A stretch of DNA of 64,000 nucleotides from Prevotella melaninogenica ATCC 25845 (GCF_000144405.1 NC_014370.1:501501-565500), one strand, 5' to 3'. Shown: positions 9,024 through 17,336, numbered from the stretch's first letter. Numbers and translations are program-made. Notes: generated from the sequence alone by a model not told the origin.

Positions 9024-9044
9024 CTACGAGGCAGTGCCTCGTAG
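9024..9044. repeat. Short palindromic repeat (CTACGAGGC family), copy 1
   Basis: CTACGAGGC-AGT-GCCTCGTAG, a perfect 9-base stem with a 3-base loop. A close relative lies at 42676-42696. Both sit between convergent genes. Confidence 0.7.
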
Positions 9045-9066
9045 GCTATGACAGAGGAAACAAGAA

Positions 9067-9094
9067 GCCCCGCATGGTTCTTTCCATGTGGGGC
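9067..9094 (-). terminator. Terminator after nnrD (minus strand)
   Basis: GCCCCGCATGG pairs with CCATGTGGGGC (one G-T pair) around a 6-base loop. On the minus strand it is followed by a short T-rich run. It lies about 60 bases after the nnrD stop. Confidence 0.6.
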
Positions 9095-9155
9095 TGTTGC
9101 TTATACTTGGATAGCTTTATTACCTATCAATAATAGCTGGAATGGGAAGGCTTTA

Positions 9156-10673
9156 TTAATCGTCCAAAAGCTTGAAAGCTTTAGGGAGATAGTTGATAAT
9201 GTCTCCTGCAACAAGGCTTTCCTTACCTAATTCTTTCGCAGCTAAGTCGCCAGCAAGACCATGGAGGTACATTCCAACCATAGAAGCGTTCTGTTGGTGA
9301 TAACCACGAGCAAGGAGGGCTGTGATGATACCAGTGAGTACATCACCACTACCAACTGTTGCCATGCCACTGTTACCTGTTGAGTTAAAGATAACGTTGC
9401 CATTAGGTAGGCAGAGTGCACTGTTATGTCCCTTAAGGATGATATAAGCCTGTAAAGACTTTGCTAACTCGCGTGTACGCTGGAGACGCTCATAGTCTGC
9501 ATTAGCAGGAGAGCCTGCAAGACGGTCGAGTTCCTTTGCGTGAGGCGTCATAATGATTCCCTTTGGTAGTTGTTGCATCCATGCACGATGGCTTGCAAGA
9601 ATATTCAAGGCATCAGCATCGGCAACAATAGGACATTGTGCGCGTCTTATCTGTGCTATCATCGCAATGGCGGTAGGCTCCTGTCTGCCTAATCCTGGAC
9701 CTATTGCAAGTGCGTCGAAATCATCCGTATCAACCGCTTCGGTAAAAGCTGTCTCCTCATGGTCCATTTGTAAGATAGCTTCAGGAACGGATATCTGCAT
9801 GATATCGTAGTTCTTTTTAGGGGTATGTACCGTAACCTTACCCACACCGCTACGTAGACAGGCACGAGTTGCAAGGATAGCTGCTCCCGACATACCGTAG
9901 CTACCTGCGATGATAAGTGCATTACCCATATCACCTTTGTGTGAGAAGTCATCACGATGGAATAAACGCGAACGAATATCGTTCTCTTCTAATAGGTAAT
10001 ATTGTGCTTCTGTCTTCTGAATAAACTCCTGATTCAGACGGATATCAAGCACCTTTAGTCTACCAATAAACTGCTGTGCGTCAGCGAAAAGGAAGGATAA
10101 TTTGCGTTCGTGGAGGGTTAATGTGAGGGTAGCGTGAATGATATTCGCACGTACGTTATATGTATTGTCCTCCGCCATCAAACCAGATGGAACGTCAATA
10201 CTCACAATCTTTGCAGGACTTTGATTGATATATTTCACCAAAGAGGCAAAACCACCAGCCAATGGTTTGTTGAGTCCAGAACCAAACAAACCATCAATCA
10301 CCAATGTGTCTGCGGTTAATTCAGGTGGGTCAAACTTCGCAGTGATTTCTGTAAAATCCTTTGCATGCTTGCTGTCGAGCAAACGTTGGCGGTTTGTTAC
10401 ACAGTCTTCTGATAGATGATTGGTAATATTAAAAAGGAAAGTATTCACCTTATATCCCTCATTTATCAGCAAACGTGCCACAGCAAGGGCATCACCACCA
10501 TTGTTGCCAGGTCCTGCAAAGACAACAATTGGCGTATGTGTCGACCACTCCTCAGTGATAGCACGAGTAATGGCTTTTGCTGCACGCTCCATCAAATCAA
10601 TTGACTTGATTGGTTCGTGTTCTATAGTGTATCTGTCCAGTTCGTGAATCTGGGCACTTGTAAATATCTTCAT
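9156..10673 (-). CDS. nnrD: Bifunctional NAD(P)H-hydrate epimerase/dehydratase
   Basis: 505 residues with both repair domains. The N-terminal YjeF-type epimerase (about 1-215) carries FAGPGNNGGDALAVARLL at 53-70 and the VDGLFGSGLN segment. The C-terminal ADP/ATP-dependent dehydratase (about 230-500) carries GSYGMSGAA, AIGPGLG, MTPHAKE and the catalytic NSGMATVGSGDVLTG loop. The enzyme converts damaged hydrated NADH/NADPH back to the normal cofactor in the cytoplasm. The fused form is usual for Bacteroidales. A TAAATTTG box ends 8 bases before the ATG, so the mRNA may have almost no leader. It is divergent from hpt. Confidence 0.93.
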   Translation of the reverse strand: MKIFTSAQIHELDRYTIEHEPIKSIDLMERAAKAITRAITEEWSTHTPIVVFAGPGNNGGDALAVARLLINEGYKVNTFLFNITNHLSEDCVTNRQRLLDSKHAKDFTEITAKFDPPELTADTLVIDGLFGSGLNKPLAGGFASLVKYINQSPAKIVSIDVPSGLMAEDNTYNVRANIIHATLTLTLHERKLSFLFADAQQFIGRLKVLDIRLNQEFIQKTEAQYYLLEENDIRSRLFHRDDFSHKGDMGNALIIAGSYGMSGAAILATRACLRSGVGKVTVHTPKKNYDIMQISVPEAILQMDHEETAFTEAVDTDDFDALAIGPGLGRQEPTAIAMIAQIRRAQCPIVADADALNILASHRAWMQQLPKGIIMTPHAKELDRLAGSPANADYERLQRTRELAKSLQAYIILKGHNSALCLPNGNVIFNSTGNSGMATVGSGDVLTGIITALLARGYHQQNASMVGMYLHGLAGDLAAKELGKESLVAGDIINYLPKAFKLLDD

Positions 10674-10681
10674 AACGATGG

Positions 10682-10689
10682 CAAATTTA
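10682..10689 (-). promoter_or_regulatory. -7 box next to nnrD start codon
   Basis: Minus strand reads TAAATTTG, 8 bases from the ATG; transcription would begin almost at the start codon. The -33 box is weak. Confidence 0.45.
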
Positions 10690-10723
10690 CAAAATAAATG
10701 CGGATAGTTTGGTATTATTTTCG

Positions 10724-10731
10724 TAATTTTG
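10724..10731 (+). promoter_or_regulatory. -7 box of hpt-adk operon
   Basis: TAATTTTG followed by C, 23 bases before the hpt ATG. No clear -33 element. Confidence 0.5.
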
Positions 10732-10754
10732 CGCTAAATTATAAATAATGAAGA

Positions 10755-11294
10755 ATGAGTCGAGTAACAATTAAGGACAAAACGTTTGAGACTTCTATTC
10801 CTGAAGCCGAGATTTTGGAAAGAGTAAAGCTGGTAGCAGATTGTATAAACAAGGATTTTGAAGGTAAGACTCCGCTCTTTCTTGCGGTGTTGAATGGTTC
10901 GTTCATGTATGCTTCTGATTTGATGAAGCATATCACTATCCCATGTGAGATTTCCTTTGTAAAGTTGGCTTCTTACCAAGGTGTTACCTCAACGGGTACG
11001 ATTAAGGAGATTATCGGTTTGAACGAAGATATCCGTGGTAGAGAAGTTATCATTGTAGAGGATATTGTTGATACAGGTGCAACTATGAAGCGTATGCTCG
11101 AAACGCTCGGTACACGCGAGCCTGCTGGTCTGCATATTACAACTTTACTTTTGAAGCCAGGTAAGCTTACTGTTCCTTTGAACATCGAGTATGCAGCAAT
11201 GGAGATCCCAAATGACTTCATTGTTGGCTATGGACTTGACTATGACCAGGAGGGTCGTAACTTGAGAGATATTTATACTTTAGTACAAGAATAA
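10755..11294 (+). CDS. hpt: Hypoxanthine phosphoribosyltransferase
   Basis: 179 residues. It salvages hypoxanthine (and often guanine) with PRPP to give IMP/GMP. The type I PRTase PRPP-binding loop is VIIVEDIVDTGATM near residues 96-109; FLAVLNGSFMYASDL near 36 supplies the pyrophosphate loop and VGYGLDYDQEGRNL near 157 is the C-terminal base-binding signature. It heads an operon with adk, which it overlaps by one base (TAATG), so the two purine enzymes are probably translationally coupled. Confidence 0.93.
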   Translation: MSRVTIKDKTFETSIPEAEILERVKLVADCINKDFEGKTPLFLAVLNGSFMYASDLMKHITIPCEISFVKLASYQGVTSTGTIKEIIGLNEDIRGREVIIVEDIVDTGATMKRMLETLGTREPAGLHITTLLLKPGKLTVPLNIEYAAMEIPNDFIVGYGLDYDQEGRNLRDIYTLVQE

Positions 11295-11866
11295 TGAAGA
11301 ATATTGTAATTTTCGGTGCGCCAGGTGCTGGTAAAGGTACTCAGAGCGACAAGATGATTGAGAAGTATGGCTTCGGTCATATCTCAACCGGTGACGTACT
11401 TCGTAATGAAATTAAGAATGGTACAGAACTTGGTAAGACTGCAAAAGGATACATTGACAATGGTCAGCTCATTCCTGATGAGTTGATGATAGATATTCTT
11501 GCAAGCGTATACGATAGCTTTGGCAAGGAGCATAAGGGTGTTATCTTCGATGGTTTCCCACGTACAATCCCACAAGCAGAGGCTTTGAAGAAGATGTTGG
11601 CTGAGCGTGGTCACAATGTGGCAGCTATGGTTGAGCTCTTTGTTCCAGAGGATGAGTTGATGAAGCGTCTGCTTCTCCGTGGTCAGCAGAGCGGCCGTTC
11701 TGATGACAACGAGGAAACAATCAAGAAGCGCCTCAATGTTTACAACAACCAGACTTCTCCATTAATTGATTGGTATAAGGGTGAGAATATTCACCACCAT
11801 GTTGAGGGTCTTGGTACTGTAGAAGATATTTTCGCACGTATTGAGTCTGTTATTGACGCTCTGTAG
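11294..11866 (+). CDS. adk: Adenylate kinase (short form)
   Basis: 190 residues. P-loop GAPGAGKGTQ near residue 8, STGDVLR near 31, and FDGFPRT near 80 define adenylate kinase, which equilibrates ATP, ADP and AMP. The LID region is short (LRGQQSGRSDDNEETI) with no zinc-cysteine insertion, as in other Bacteroidetes. Its ATG overlaps the hpt stop codon. In related genomes obgE normally follows adk; here a repeat-framed four-helix-bundle gene sits between them, beginning directly after the adk stop. Confidence 0.95.
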   Translation: MKNIVIFGAPGAGKGTQSDKMIEKYGFGHISTGDVLRNEIKNGTELGKTAKGYIDNGQLIPDELMIDILASVYDSFGKEHKGVIFDGFPRTIPQAEALKKMLAERGHNVAAMVELFVPEDELMKRLLLRGQQSGRSDDNEETIKKRLNVYNNQTSPLIDWYKGENIHHHVEGLGTVEDIFARIESVIDAL

Positions 11867-11913
11867 ACCTTTGACCTTTGAGGTTTGAACTTTGAACTTT
11901 ATGATTTGTACCG
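11867..11913 (+). repeat. Left inverted arm of four-helix-bundle cassette
   Basis: Six tandem 7-base units (ACCTTTG, ACCTTTG, AGGTTTG, AACTTTG, AACTTTA, TGATTTG) plus TACCG. The block is the inverted counterpart of 12302-12348; the inner 38 bases match at 34 positions. It starts on the base after the adk stop codon. Confidence 0.85.
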
Positions 11914-11914
11914 T

Positions 11915-12289
11915 ATGTTGGAGAGAAAAATCGTAGAGAATGATATCTATATCTTATCAAAAAGTTTTGCACTAAGGGTTGTACGGTTATATAAATACCT
12001 GACAGATGAGCATAAGGAGTATGTCCTGTCAAAGCAACTTCTGCGTTCTGGGACGAGTATTGGGGCTAATGTTCATGAAGGAAAGAACGGACAAAGTCGT
12101 GCAGACTTCTGTAGTAAGATGAATATCGCTTTGAAAGAAGCAACAGAGTCAAACTATTGGATTGATTTATTAAGGGAAGCAGAATATATTAGCGAGAGTG
12201 AGTATAAATCTTTATCAGATGATTGTCATAAGATTCAAGCGGTCTTGACAAAAATAGTTAAGGCAACTCGTTCTTCTCTTAATCAATAA
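11915..12289 (+). CDS. Four-helix-bundle protein (23S rRNA intervening-sequence protein family)
   Basis: 124 residues from the ATG at 11915; a TTG at 11885 would place the first residues inside the left repeat arm and is less likely. The family signature is clear: KSFALRVVRLYKYL, KEYVLSKQLLRSGTSIGANVHEG, SRADFCSKMNIALKEATESNYW. Members are small all-helical proteins first seen inside 23S rRNA intervening sequences and related to Avd of diversity-generating retroelements; their own function is poorly known. No rRNA or retroelement is nearby. The gene is framed by 47-base inverted arms and splits the usual adk-obgE neighbourhood, so the unit looks inserted. Confidence 0.9.
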   Translation: MLERKIVENDIYILSKSFALRVVRLYKYLTDEHKEYVLSKQLLRSGTSIGANVHEGKNGQSRADFCSKMNIALKEATESNYWIDLLREAEYISESEYKSLSDDCHKIQAVLTKIVKATRSSLNQ

Positions 12290-12301
12290 TATTTCAAGTT
12301 A

Positions 12302-12348
12302 CAGTACAAATCATAAAGGTCAAAGTTCAAAATTCAAAGTTTAAAGAT
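12302..12348 (-). repeat. Right inverted arm of four-helix-bundle cassette
   Basis: The reverse complement shows the same 7-base units (CTTTGAA, TTTTGAA, CTTTGAC, CTTTATG, ATTTGTA). Its outer edge overlaps the first two bases of the obgE start codon, so the obgE leader is made of this arm. In a read-through transcript the two arms could pair into a long stem enclosing the four-helix gene. Confidence 0.85.
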
Positions 12349-13516
12349 GGAAAGTAATTTTGTTGATTATGTAAAGATATACTGCCGCTCTGGTAAGGGT
12401 GGTAGAGGTTCCATGCACCTTCGTCATGTGAAGTATAACCCTAATGGTGGACCAGATGGTGGCGATGGTGGTAAGGGTGGAAGTGTTTACTTGCGTGGTA
12501 ACCACAATTATTGGACGCTGTTGCACTTGAAGTTTCAGCGTCATATCTATGCTGAGCATGGAGGTAATGGCGGTCGTGATAAGTGTCATGGTACAGATGG
12601 TAAGGATATTTATATTGATGTTCCTTGTGGTACTGTTGCCTATGATGCCGAAACTGGTAAGTATGTCTGCGATGTCATGCATGACGGACAGACGGTGTTA
12701 CTGTTGAAAGGTGGACGTGGTGGATTGGGTAACTTCCAGTTCCGTACAGCTACGAATCAGGCTCCACGCTATGCACAACCAGGTGAACCAATGCAGGAGA
12801 TGACTGTTATTCTTGAGTTGAAGCTGTTAGCTGATGTTGGTTTGGTGGGCTTTCCAAATGCAGGTAAGTCTACTTTGCTGTCTTCTCTCTCAAGTGCAAA
12901 GCCAAAGATAGCCAACTATCCTTTCACAACGATGGAACCATCGTTAGGTATTGTCAGCTATCGTGATAACCAAAGTTTCGTTATGGCTGATATTCCTGGT
13001 ATTATCGAAGGAGCCAGTGAAGGTAAGGGACTCGGCTTGCGTTTCCTCCGTCATATCGAACGAAACTCCCTTCTGCTCTTTATGGTACCAGGAGACACCG
13101 ACGATATCAAGCGTGAATACGAGGTGTTACTAAATGAGTTGCAGCAGTTTAATCCAGAGATGCTCGACAAACATCGTGTCTTAGCGGTAACGAAGAGTGA
13201 CCTTCTTGATGATGAACTCATTGAGATGCTGCGTGAAACGTTGCCAACAGACCTTCCTGTTGTCTTCATATCAGCTGTTACAGGACAGGGAATTGATGAC
13301 TTAAAGGATATTCTTTGGAAAGAACTTAATGCAGAAAGTAATAAGCTGCAAAGTATTCTTTCAGAAGATACACTTGTTCATCGTGACAAGGATATGTCGC
13401 GTTTTGCTGCCGAGTTAGCAGCTGAGGACGCTGATATTGATGATGTTGAAGAGGTGGGTATAGACGAATTGGATGAGGTAGAAGACCTTGAAGATTTTGA
13501 ATATACGAATGATTAA
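12347..13516 (+). CDS. obgE: Obg-family GTPase
   Basis: 389 residues. The N-terminal glycine-rich Obg fold (about 1-158) includes [12 protein letters not shown] and KGGRGGLGN. The G domain has P-loop GFPNAGKST, switch [18 protein letters not shown], and a G4 motif TKSD instead of the canonical NKxD, which is common in this phylum. An acidic C-terminal tail (about 345-389) is rich in D and E. Obg proteins bind the 50S subunit and couple GTP levels to ribosome assembly and growth. Its start codon abuts the right repeat arm, and its 3' end overlaps pgeF by 8 bases. Confidence 0.95.
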   Translation: MESNFVDYVKIYCRSGKGGRGSMHLRHVKYNPNGGPDGGDGGKGGSVYLRGNHNYWTLLHLKFQRHIYAEHGGNGGRDKCHGTDGKDIYIDVPCGTVAYDAETGKYVCDVMHDGQTVLLLKGGRGGLGNFQFRTATNQAPRYAQPGEPMQEMTVILELKLLADVGLVGFPNAGKSTLLSSLSSAKPKIANYPFTTMEPSLGIVSYRDNQSFVMADIPGIIEGASEGKGLGLRFLRHIERNSLLLFMVPGDTDDIKREYEVLLNELQQFNPEMLDKHRVLAVTKSDLLDDELIEMLRETLPTDLPVVFISAVTGQGIDDLKDILWKELNAESNKLQSILSEDTLVHRDKDMSRFAAELAAEDADIDDVEEVGIDELDEVEDLEDFEYTND

Positions 13517-14288
13517 GCCTGTTCTACATTACTTTAATCTTGCCGACGAGGTAGTCAGCTTTAGCACTACCCGTCATGGCGGAGTTAGCAAGGGAAAGCT
13601 TGCTACACTCAACATCAATCCTCATCGGGGTGATGAACCGTCTGCTGTAGCCGAGAATCTGCAGACTGTAGCAGCTGAGATTGGTGTTCAGGCGGATAAG
13701 GTTATTCGTCTGCATCAGATACACGAGACACATTGTCTGACTGTGACGGATGCGTTTTTTCGTCTTTCAGTCGCTGAACAGTACGAGATGGAAGAAGGGA
13801 AAGATGCTGTCGTTACCGATTGTCGTAACGTCTGCATCGGTGTTCATACTGCTGATTGTGTTCCTATTCTTTTTTATGACCCTGTTCATCATGCCATTGG
13901 TGCAGCCCATGCCGGTTGGCGTGGTACGGTGCAGCGTATCGCACAGCACACACTTCGCAAGATGACAGAACTATATGGTACCGACCCGAAGGAACTCAAG
14001 GCGGTTATTGGTCCTTGTATTTCGCTGAAGAACTTTGAGGTAGGTCAGGAGGTTTATGATGCTTTTTCAGCTGCAGGCTTCCCTATGGAACACATTGCAC
14101 GTATGTATGAGAAATGGCATATCAACCTTCCGCTCTGCAATCAATTTCAATTAGAAGAACTTGGTGTGCCAACAGCTAATATTCTTCAGTCTGGTATTTG
14201 CACCTATGATAATGCTTCCGACTTCTTCTCAGCACGTATTCTTAAAGAAGGATTCGGCACTATTTACACAGGTATAGCCTTGAAATAG
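13509..14288 (+). CDS. pgeF: Multicopper-like purine nucleoside phosphorylase (YfiH/PgeF family)
   Basis: 259 residues from the ATG at 13509, which overlaps the end of obgE (ATGATTAA); an upstream TTG at 13488 is a less likely start. Family motifs: STTRHGGVS near residue 18, [18 protein letters not shown] with metal-ligand His and Cys, and [13 protein letters not shown]. Long annotated as laccase-domain proteins, characterised members cleave purine nucleosides with phosphate, deaminate adenosine, or edit peptidoglycan precursors. It is coupled to obgE, the last gene of the hpt-adk-obgE group. Confidence 0.9.
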   Translation: MIKPVLHYFNLADEVVSFSTTRHGGVSKGKLATLNINPHRGDEPSAVAENLQTVAAEIGVQADKVIRLHQIHETHCLTVTDAFFRLSVAEQYEMEEGKDAVVTDCRNVCIGVHTADCVPILFYDPVHHAIGAAHAGWRGTVQRIAQHTLRKMTELYGTDPKELKAVIGPCISLKNFEVGQEVYDAFSAAGFPMEHIARMYEKWHINLPLCNQFQLEELGVPTANILQSGICTYDNASDFFSARILKEGFGTIYTGIALK

Positions 14289-14318
14289 ATACCCATTCCA
14301 TGGTTATTATGGAATTAT

Positions 14319-14405
14319 TCTCACGTAAATAAATATTTCTTGTCGTGAAAATAAATATTTCCTTTCATGCAGATAAATCTTTTTTTTCATGAATATAATT
14401 CGAAC
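14319..14405 (+). repeat. AT-rich tandem array with 22-base period
   Basis: Four imperfect units starting near 14319, 14341, 14363 and 14385: each has a TCACG/TCGTG/TCATG word followed by ATAAATATTT or a variant. The unit length equals that of the palindromic arrays at 17.9, 51.6 and 59.9 kb but the sequence differs. Confidence 0.65.
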
Positions 14406-14498
14406 AAGTCGTTCTTTTCAATGATTTTATACCTTCTATTTGAAAGGTAATAGGATGAAGAAAAGAGATTGAAAAGCATGTTTTTATCAATAATTTAG

Positions 14499-14506
14499 TA
14501 TCTTTG
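14499..14506 (+). promoter_or_regulatory. -7 box of lipoprotein gene
   Basis: TATCTTTG followed by C, 48 bases before the ATG at 14554. The -33 region has only a partial TTG. Confidence 0.5.
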
Positions 14507-14553
14507 CTATCTTCGAAGGTGTTTATTCCGTGCAAAGATATTTATTGTATAGT

Positions 14554-15645
14554 ATGAAGAAAATTCTGTTTTTCCTTTCAATATGTATGCTGTTGGTGGC
14601 TTGTACAGACAAGCGACAGGAGCAGATAGCGAAGGTTCTCTTTCTGTTGAATAGAACTGGAACATACCATGAAATGCAAAATACTAATGGTAGACAGTAT
14701 TATCTGAATGTGGATAGTCTGTTGGATTGTATTGATACGACTTATATTAAAACATGCAAAGGACCAAGAGCTTTTCCTGTGGTGCAGTCTTTATTAGATT
14801 CATTATGTACTACGAAAGAACTTTGCGAACTTACTAATAGGAACTATTCTGTGGGCGTTCGACTTGCAGCTACAGATGCTTTGATACGTCGAAAGTATGC
14901 ACACTTAGAGGAAATATTACTCTCGAATTATACTGATACGACGAAGATTTATGTGCGTTCAGATGATGTAATAGAAGAGGAGTATGCTGGTAGTGTATTC
15001 TTACGTAATGTTCAGTCATGCAGAGATAAGACAATCATTAGTAAAGAAGATTCATTGCGTAATGACTCTTTAGCACTCTATACACCCCGATTGTCCAAAT
15101 ATCAATATACAAAGAAACTTTTATTGAGACTTCCACCGAAGGAAAGCTATTACTCAAGGATAAAGGAGATTGTTCTTAAAGAACAAACCTATCAGGCACT
15201 GAAAGCTTTAGCTTCCTATCGTAGAGAAGAGGATAAATCTATCTTATTGGATGCTTTATCGCATTATGATAATGAGAATGAAGATGTTGATAGGGAAGAT
15301 GATGAAACCGATAATGCTTTGTTGGCTGTTACGGTTTGGGCTTGTCAAGATTTCGTCCCTTTGCTGATGCGCATCCGAGACTATGAAATAAAGAAACATG
15401 ATAGTTGCATGCTTCCTCGTAGCAAATACTTATTTGAGGCTGTTATGGCTTATGATAATCAGTGGGCATACAACTTTATTGACGCAACACTTGCCTTGTC
15501 TTCAAAAAAGAAAGAACGTGAGTATAGCTCTGATATAACGATGGCAACAAGCTTTCATTCGGCTATGTTATCTCATTATAATCCTCGTTTTGCCAGCTTA
15601 TTAAGGAAGTATCCTGGTGAGGACTTTGGTGATGGCTATGAGTAA
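14554..15645 (+). CDS. Lipoprotein of unknown function
   Basis: 363 residues from the ATG at 14554; the GTG at 14530 would add eight residues in front of an already complete signal peptide. MKKILFFLSICMLLVACTDK has a lipobox (LVAC, Cys17), so the mature protein is lipid-anchored. The rest is charged and helical, with an acidic patch (NENEDVDREDDETDN near 245), and could be a helical-repeat protein. I do not recognise the family. It has its own promoter and a strong hairpin terminator shared with the convergent purine gene. Confidence 0.7.
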   Translation: MKKILFFLSICMLLVACTDKRQEQIAKVLFLLNRTGTYHEMQNTNGRQYYLNVDSLLDCIDTTYIKTCKGPRAFPVVQSLLDSLCTTKELCELTNRNYSVGVRLAATDALIRRKYAHLEEILLSNYTDTTKIYVRSDDVIEEEYAGSVFLRNVQSCRDKTIISKEDSLRNDSLALYTPRLSKYQYTKKLLLRLPPKESYYSRIKEIVLKEQTYQALKALASYRREEDKSILLDALSHYDNENEDVDREDDETDNALLAVTVWACQDFVPLLMRIRDYEIKKHDSCMLPRSKYLFEAVMAYDNQWAYNFIDATLALSSKKKEREYSSDITMATSFHSAMLSHYNPRFASLLRKYPGEDFGDGYE

Positions 15646-15666
15646 ATAGCCGTATCATCAATAACA

Positions 15667-15719
15667 AACGCCCTCGTTTCTCCAGTTCCCTTTGATAAGG
15701 ACGGAGAAATGAGGGCGTT
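15667..15719. terminator. Bidirectional terminator between convergent genes
   Basis: 17-base arms (AACGCCCTCGTTTCTCC and its near-complement) with T-rich sequence outside on the + side and A-rich on the left. It can serve the lipoprotein gene and the minus-strand small gene. Confidence 0.75.
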
Positions 15720-15730
15720 CGTTGTTTTCT

Positions 15731-15916
15731 TTACTTGTGTCGGTTGGCACGTTGCTGACGGTATTTAGCCTTCTGCTTTGCACTGCCAGAGCCGTGTGCA
15801 CCAGTAATATACTTCTTTTTCTTGGCTTTGGTTTTCACCTTGCCATCATCGGTTTTGGGTTTCGAGGCACTTCGAAAGACCATTCCGGTTTCAATAATAT
15901 CGTCAATATCACTCAT
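15731..15916 (-). CDS. Small basic protein downstream of AICAR transformylase
   Basis: 61 residues from the ATG at 15916. It starts 11 bases after the transformylase stop codon and ends just before a terminator, so it is placed like a real operon gene. The N-terminus is acidic (MSDIDDIIETGMVF) and the C-terminus strongly basic (KTKAKKKKYITGAHGSGSAK, then KQKAKYRQQRANRHK), suggesting nucleic-acid or ribosome contact, though this is only inference. I do not recognise a family. Conservation in relatives would settle whether it is translated. Confidence 0.55.
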   Translation of the reverse strand: MSDIDDIIETGMVFRSASKPKTDDGKVKTKAKKKKYITGAHGSGSAKQKAKYRQQRANRHK

Positions 15917-15927
15917 ATACAATCTTT

Positions 15928-17109
15928 TTAATGATGGAATAAACGAACGCCAGTAAATGCCATTGTGATGTTGTATTTGTCACAAGTGTCAATAACATGG
16001 TCGTCACGAATACTTCCACCAGCCTGTGCTATATATTCTACACCACTCTTATACGCACGCTCTATGTTGTCGCCAAATGGGAAGAAAGCATCAGAACCGA
16101 GTGCAACACCCGTATTCTTGGCAATCCACTCTTTGCGTTCCTCACGTGTCAGAGGCTCTGGGCATTCTGTGAAGAACTGCTGCCATACACCATCCTGTAG
16201 TACATCTTCATACTCATCAGAGATGTAGATATTGATGGTGTTATCTCGATCGGCACGGCGAATACCCTTCTTAAATGGAAGATTCATAACCTTTGGACAC
16301 TGGCGCAACCACCATTCGTCAGCCTTACTGCCAGCTAAGCGGGTGCAGTGGATACGACTCTGCTGTCCAGCACCAATACCAATCGCCTGTCCGTCCTTCA
16401 CATAGCAAACAGAGTTACTCTGTGTATACTTCAATGTAATCAGCGAAATGATGAGATCACGCTTAGCATCCTCAGTGAATGTCTTGTTCTTTGTAGGGAT
16501 GTTCTCGAAGAGTGCGGGATCATCAAGCTTCACTTCGTTGCGGCCCTGTTCAAATGTAATGCCGAAAACTTGCTTCTTCTCTATAGGAGCAGGCACATAG
16601 TTAGGGTCAATCTTAATGACATTGTATGCACCCTTACGCTTATCCTTCAGAATTTCTAAAGCCTCTGGAGTATAGTCAGGTGCGATAACACCATCGCTAA
16701 CTTCACGCTTAATCAGCAACGCTGTCTCCTTATCGCAGGTGTCACTGAGTGCACAGAAGTCGCCATAAGAACACATACGGTCGGCTCCACGAGCACGTGC
16801 ATAGGCGCTGGCAAGCGGTGTAAGCTCGAAGTCAACATCATCGACGAAGTAAATCTTCTTGAGTGTATCACTCAAAGGAAGACCTACTGCAGCACCAGCT
16901 GGGCTGACATGCTTGAACGATGCAGCTGCAGGCAGACCAGTAGCGGCCTTCAACTCTTTAACGAGTTGCCAGCTGTTGAGCGCATCAAGAAAGTTAATGT
17001 AGCCGGGACGACCACTGAGAACTGTGATTGGGAGTTCGCCTTCCTCCATATAGATACGTGAAGGCTTTTGGTTCGGATTGCATCCGTACTTAAGAGCTAA
17101 TTCTTTCAT
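15928..17109 (-). CDS. purH: AICAR transformylase, stand-alone (PurH C-terminal activity)
   Basis: 393 residues covering only the formyltransferase half of PurH. It transfers a formyl group from 10-formyl-THF to AICAR, the ninth step of IMP synthesis. Signatures: KYGCNPNQKPSRI at the start, the catalytic AASFKHVSPAGAAVG near 61-75 with the Lys-His pair, RGADRMCSYGDF, LKYTQSNSVCYV, GIGAGQQSRIHCTRLA and SDAFFPFGDNIERA. The IMP cyclohydrolase half is a separate gene at 44517-45113, so the usual bifunctional enzyme is split over two distant loci. It has its own -7 box 33 bases upstream and is followed by a small basic protein gene. Confidence 0.92.
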   Translation of the reverse strand: MKELALKYGCNPNQKPSRIYMEEGELPITVLSGRPGYINFLDALNSWQLVKELKAATGLPAAASFKHVSPAGAAVGLPLSDTLKKIYFVDDVDFELTPLASAYARARGADRMCSYGDFCALSDTCDKETALLIKREVSDGVIAPDYTPEALEILKDKRKGAYNVIKIDPNYVPAPIEKKQVFGITFEQGRNEVKLDDPALFENIPTKNKTFTEDAKRDLIISLITLKYTQSNSVCYVKDGQAIGIGAGQQSRIHCTRLAGSKADEWWLRQCPKVMNLPFKKGIRRADRDNTINIYISDEYEDVLQDGVWQQFFTECPEPLTREERKEWIAKNTGVALGSDAFFPFGDNIERAYKSGVEYIAQAGGSIRDDHVIDTCDKYNITMAFTGVRLFHH

Positions 17110-17141
17110 ATAACTTATGTGGTATATGTAAATTGGTAGTG

Positions 17142-17149
17142 CAAAGATA
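17142..17149 (-). promoter_or_regulatory. -7 box of AICAR transformylase gene
   Basis: Minus strand reads TATCTTTG followed by C, 32 bases before the ATG. -33 box not evident. Confidence 0.45.
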
Positions 17150-17209
17150 AGGAAAAATAATGGAATACGCTGTTACGCTTGTTGTTTTTAAGTAAATTAG
17201 GCGTGTTGG

Positions 17210-17240
17210 TTTGTTTCTTTTGAAGAAAATCAGTACTTTT
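17210..17240 (+). promoter_or_regulatory. Promoter of ridA
   Basis: TTTG at 17210-17213 and TACTTTTA at 17233-17240, spacer 19. The last base of the -7 box deviates from consensus. It predicts a leader of about 90 bases. Confidence 0.55.
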
Positions 17241-17264
17241 ACACTCGAAAAGAAAACAATCTTT

Positions 17265-17309
17265 GGAGCGGGAGGGTTATCCAGCGCAGGCTGAATACCC
17301 TCTGACTCC
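17265..17309 (+). promoter_or_regulatory. Structured leader element upstream of ridA
   Basis: Outer pair GGAG/CTCC and inner pair GAGGGT/ACCCTC, with CAGC/GCTG closing a GCAG loop, form one long interrupted stem inside the predicted leader. It has no T-run, so it is not a terminator. I do not recognise a known riboswitch class. Confidence 0.45.
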
Positions 17310-17336
17310 TCTAATCCCTTTAAATTACTTAAAGAT

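Noticed and set aside
11915..12289. Four-helix-bundle gene as part of a 23S rRNA intervening sequence or a diversity-generating retroelement
   Set aside because: No rRNA flanks it and no reverse transcriptase or variable repeat is nearby.
12341..12682. Minus-strand frame over the start of obgE
   Set aside because: Shadow of the glycine-rich Obg domain; Thr/Ile-rich product with no features.
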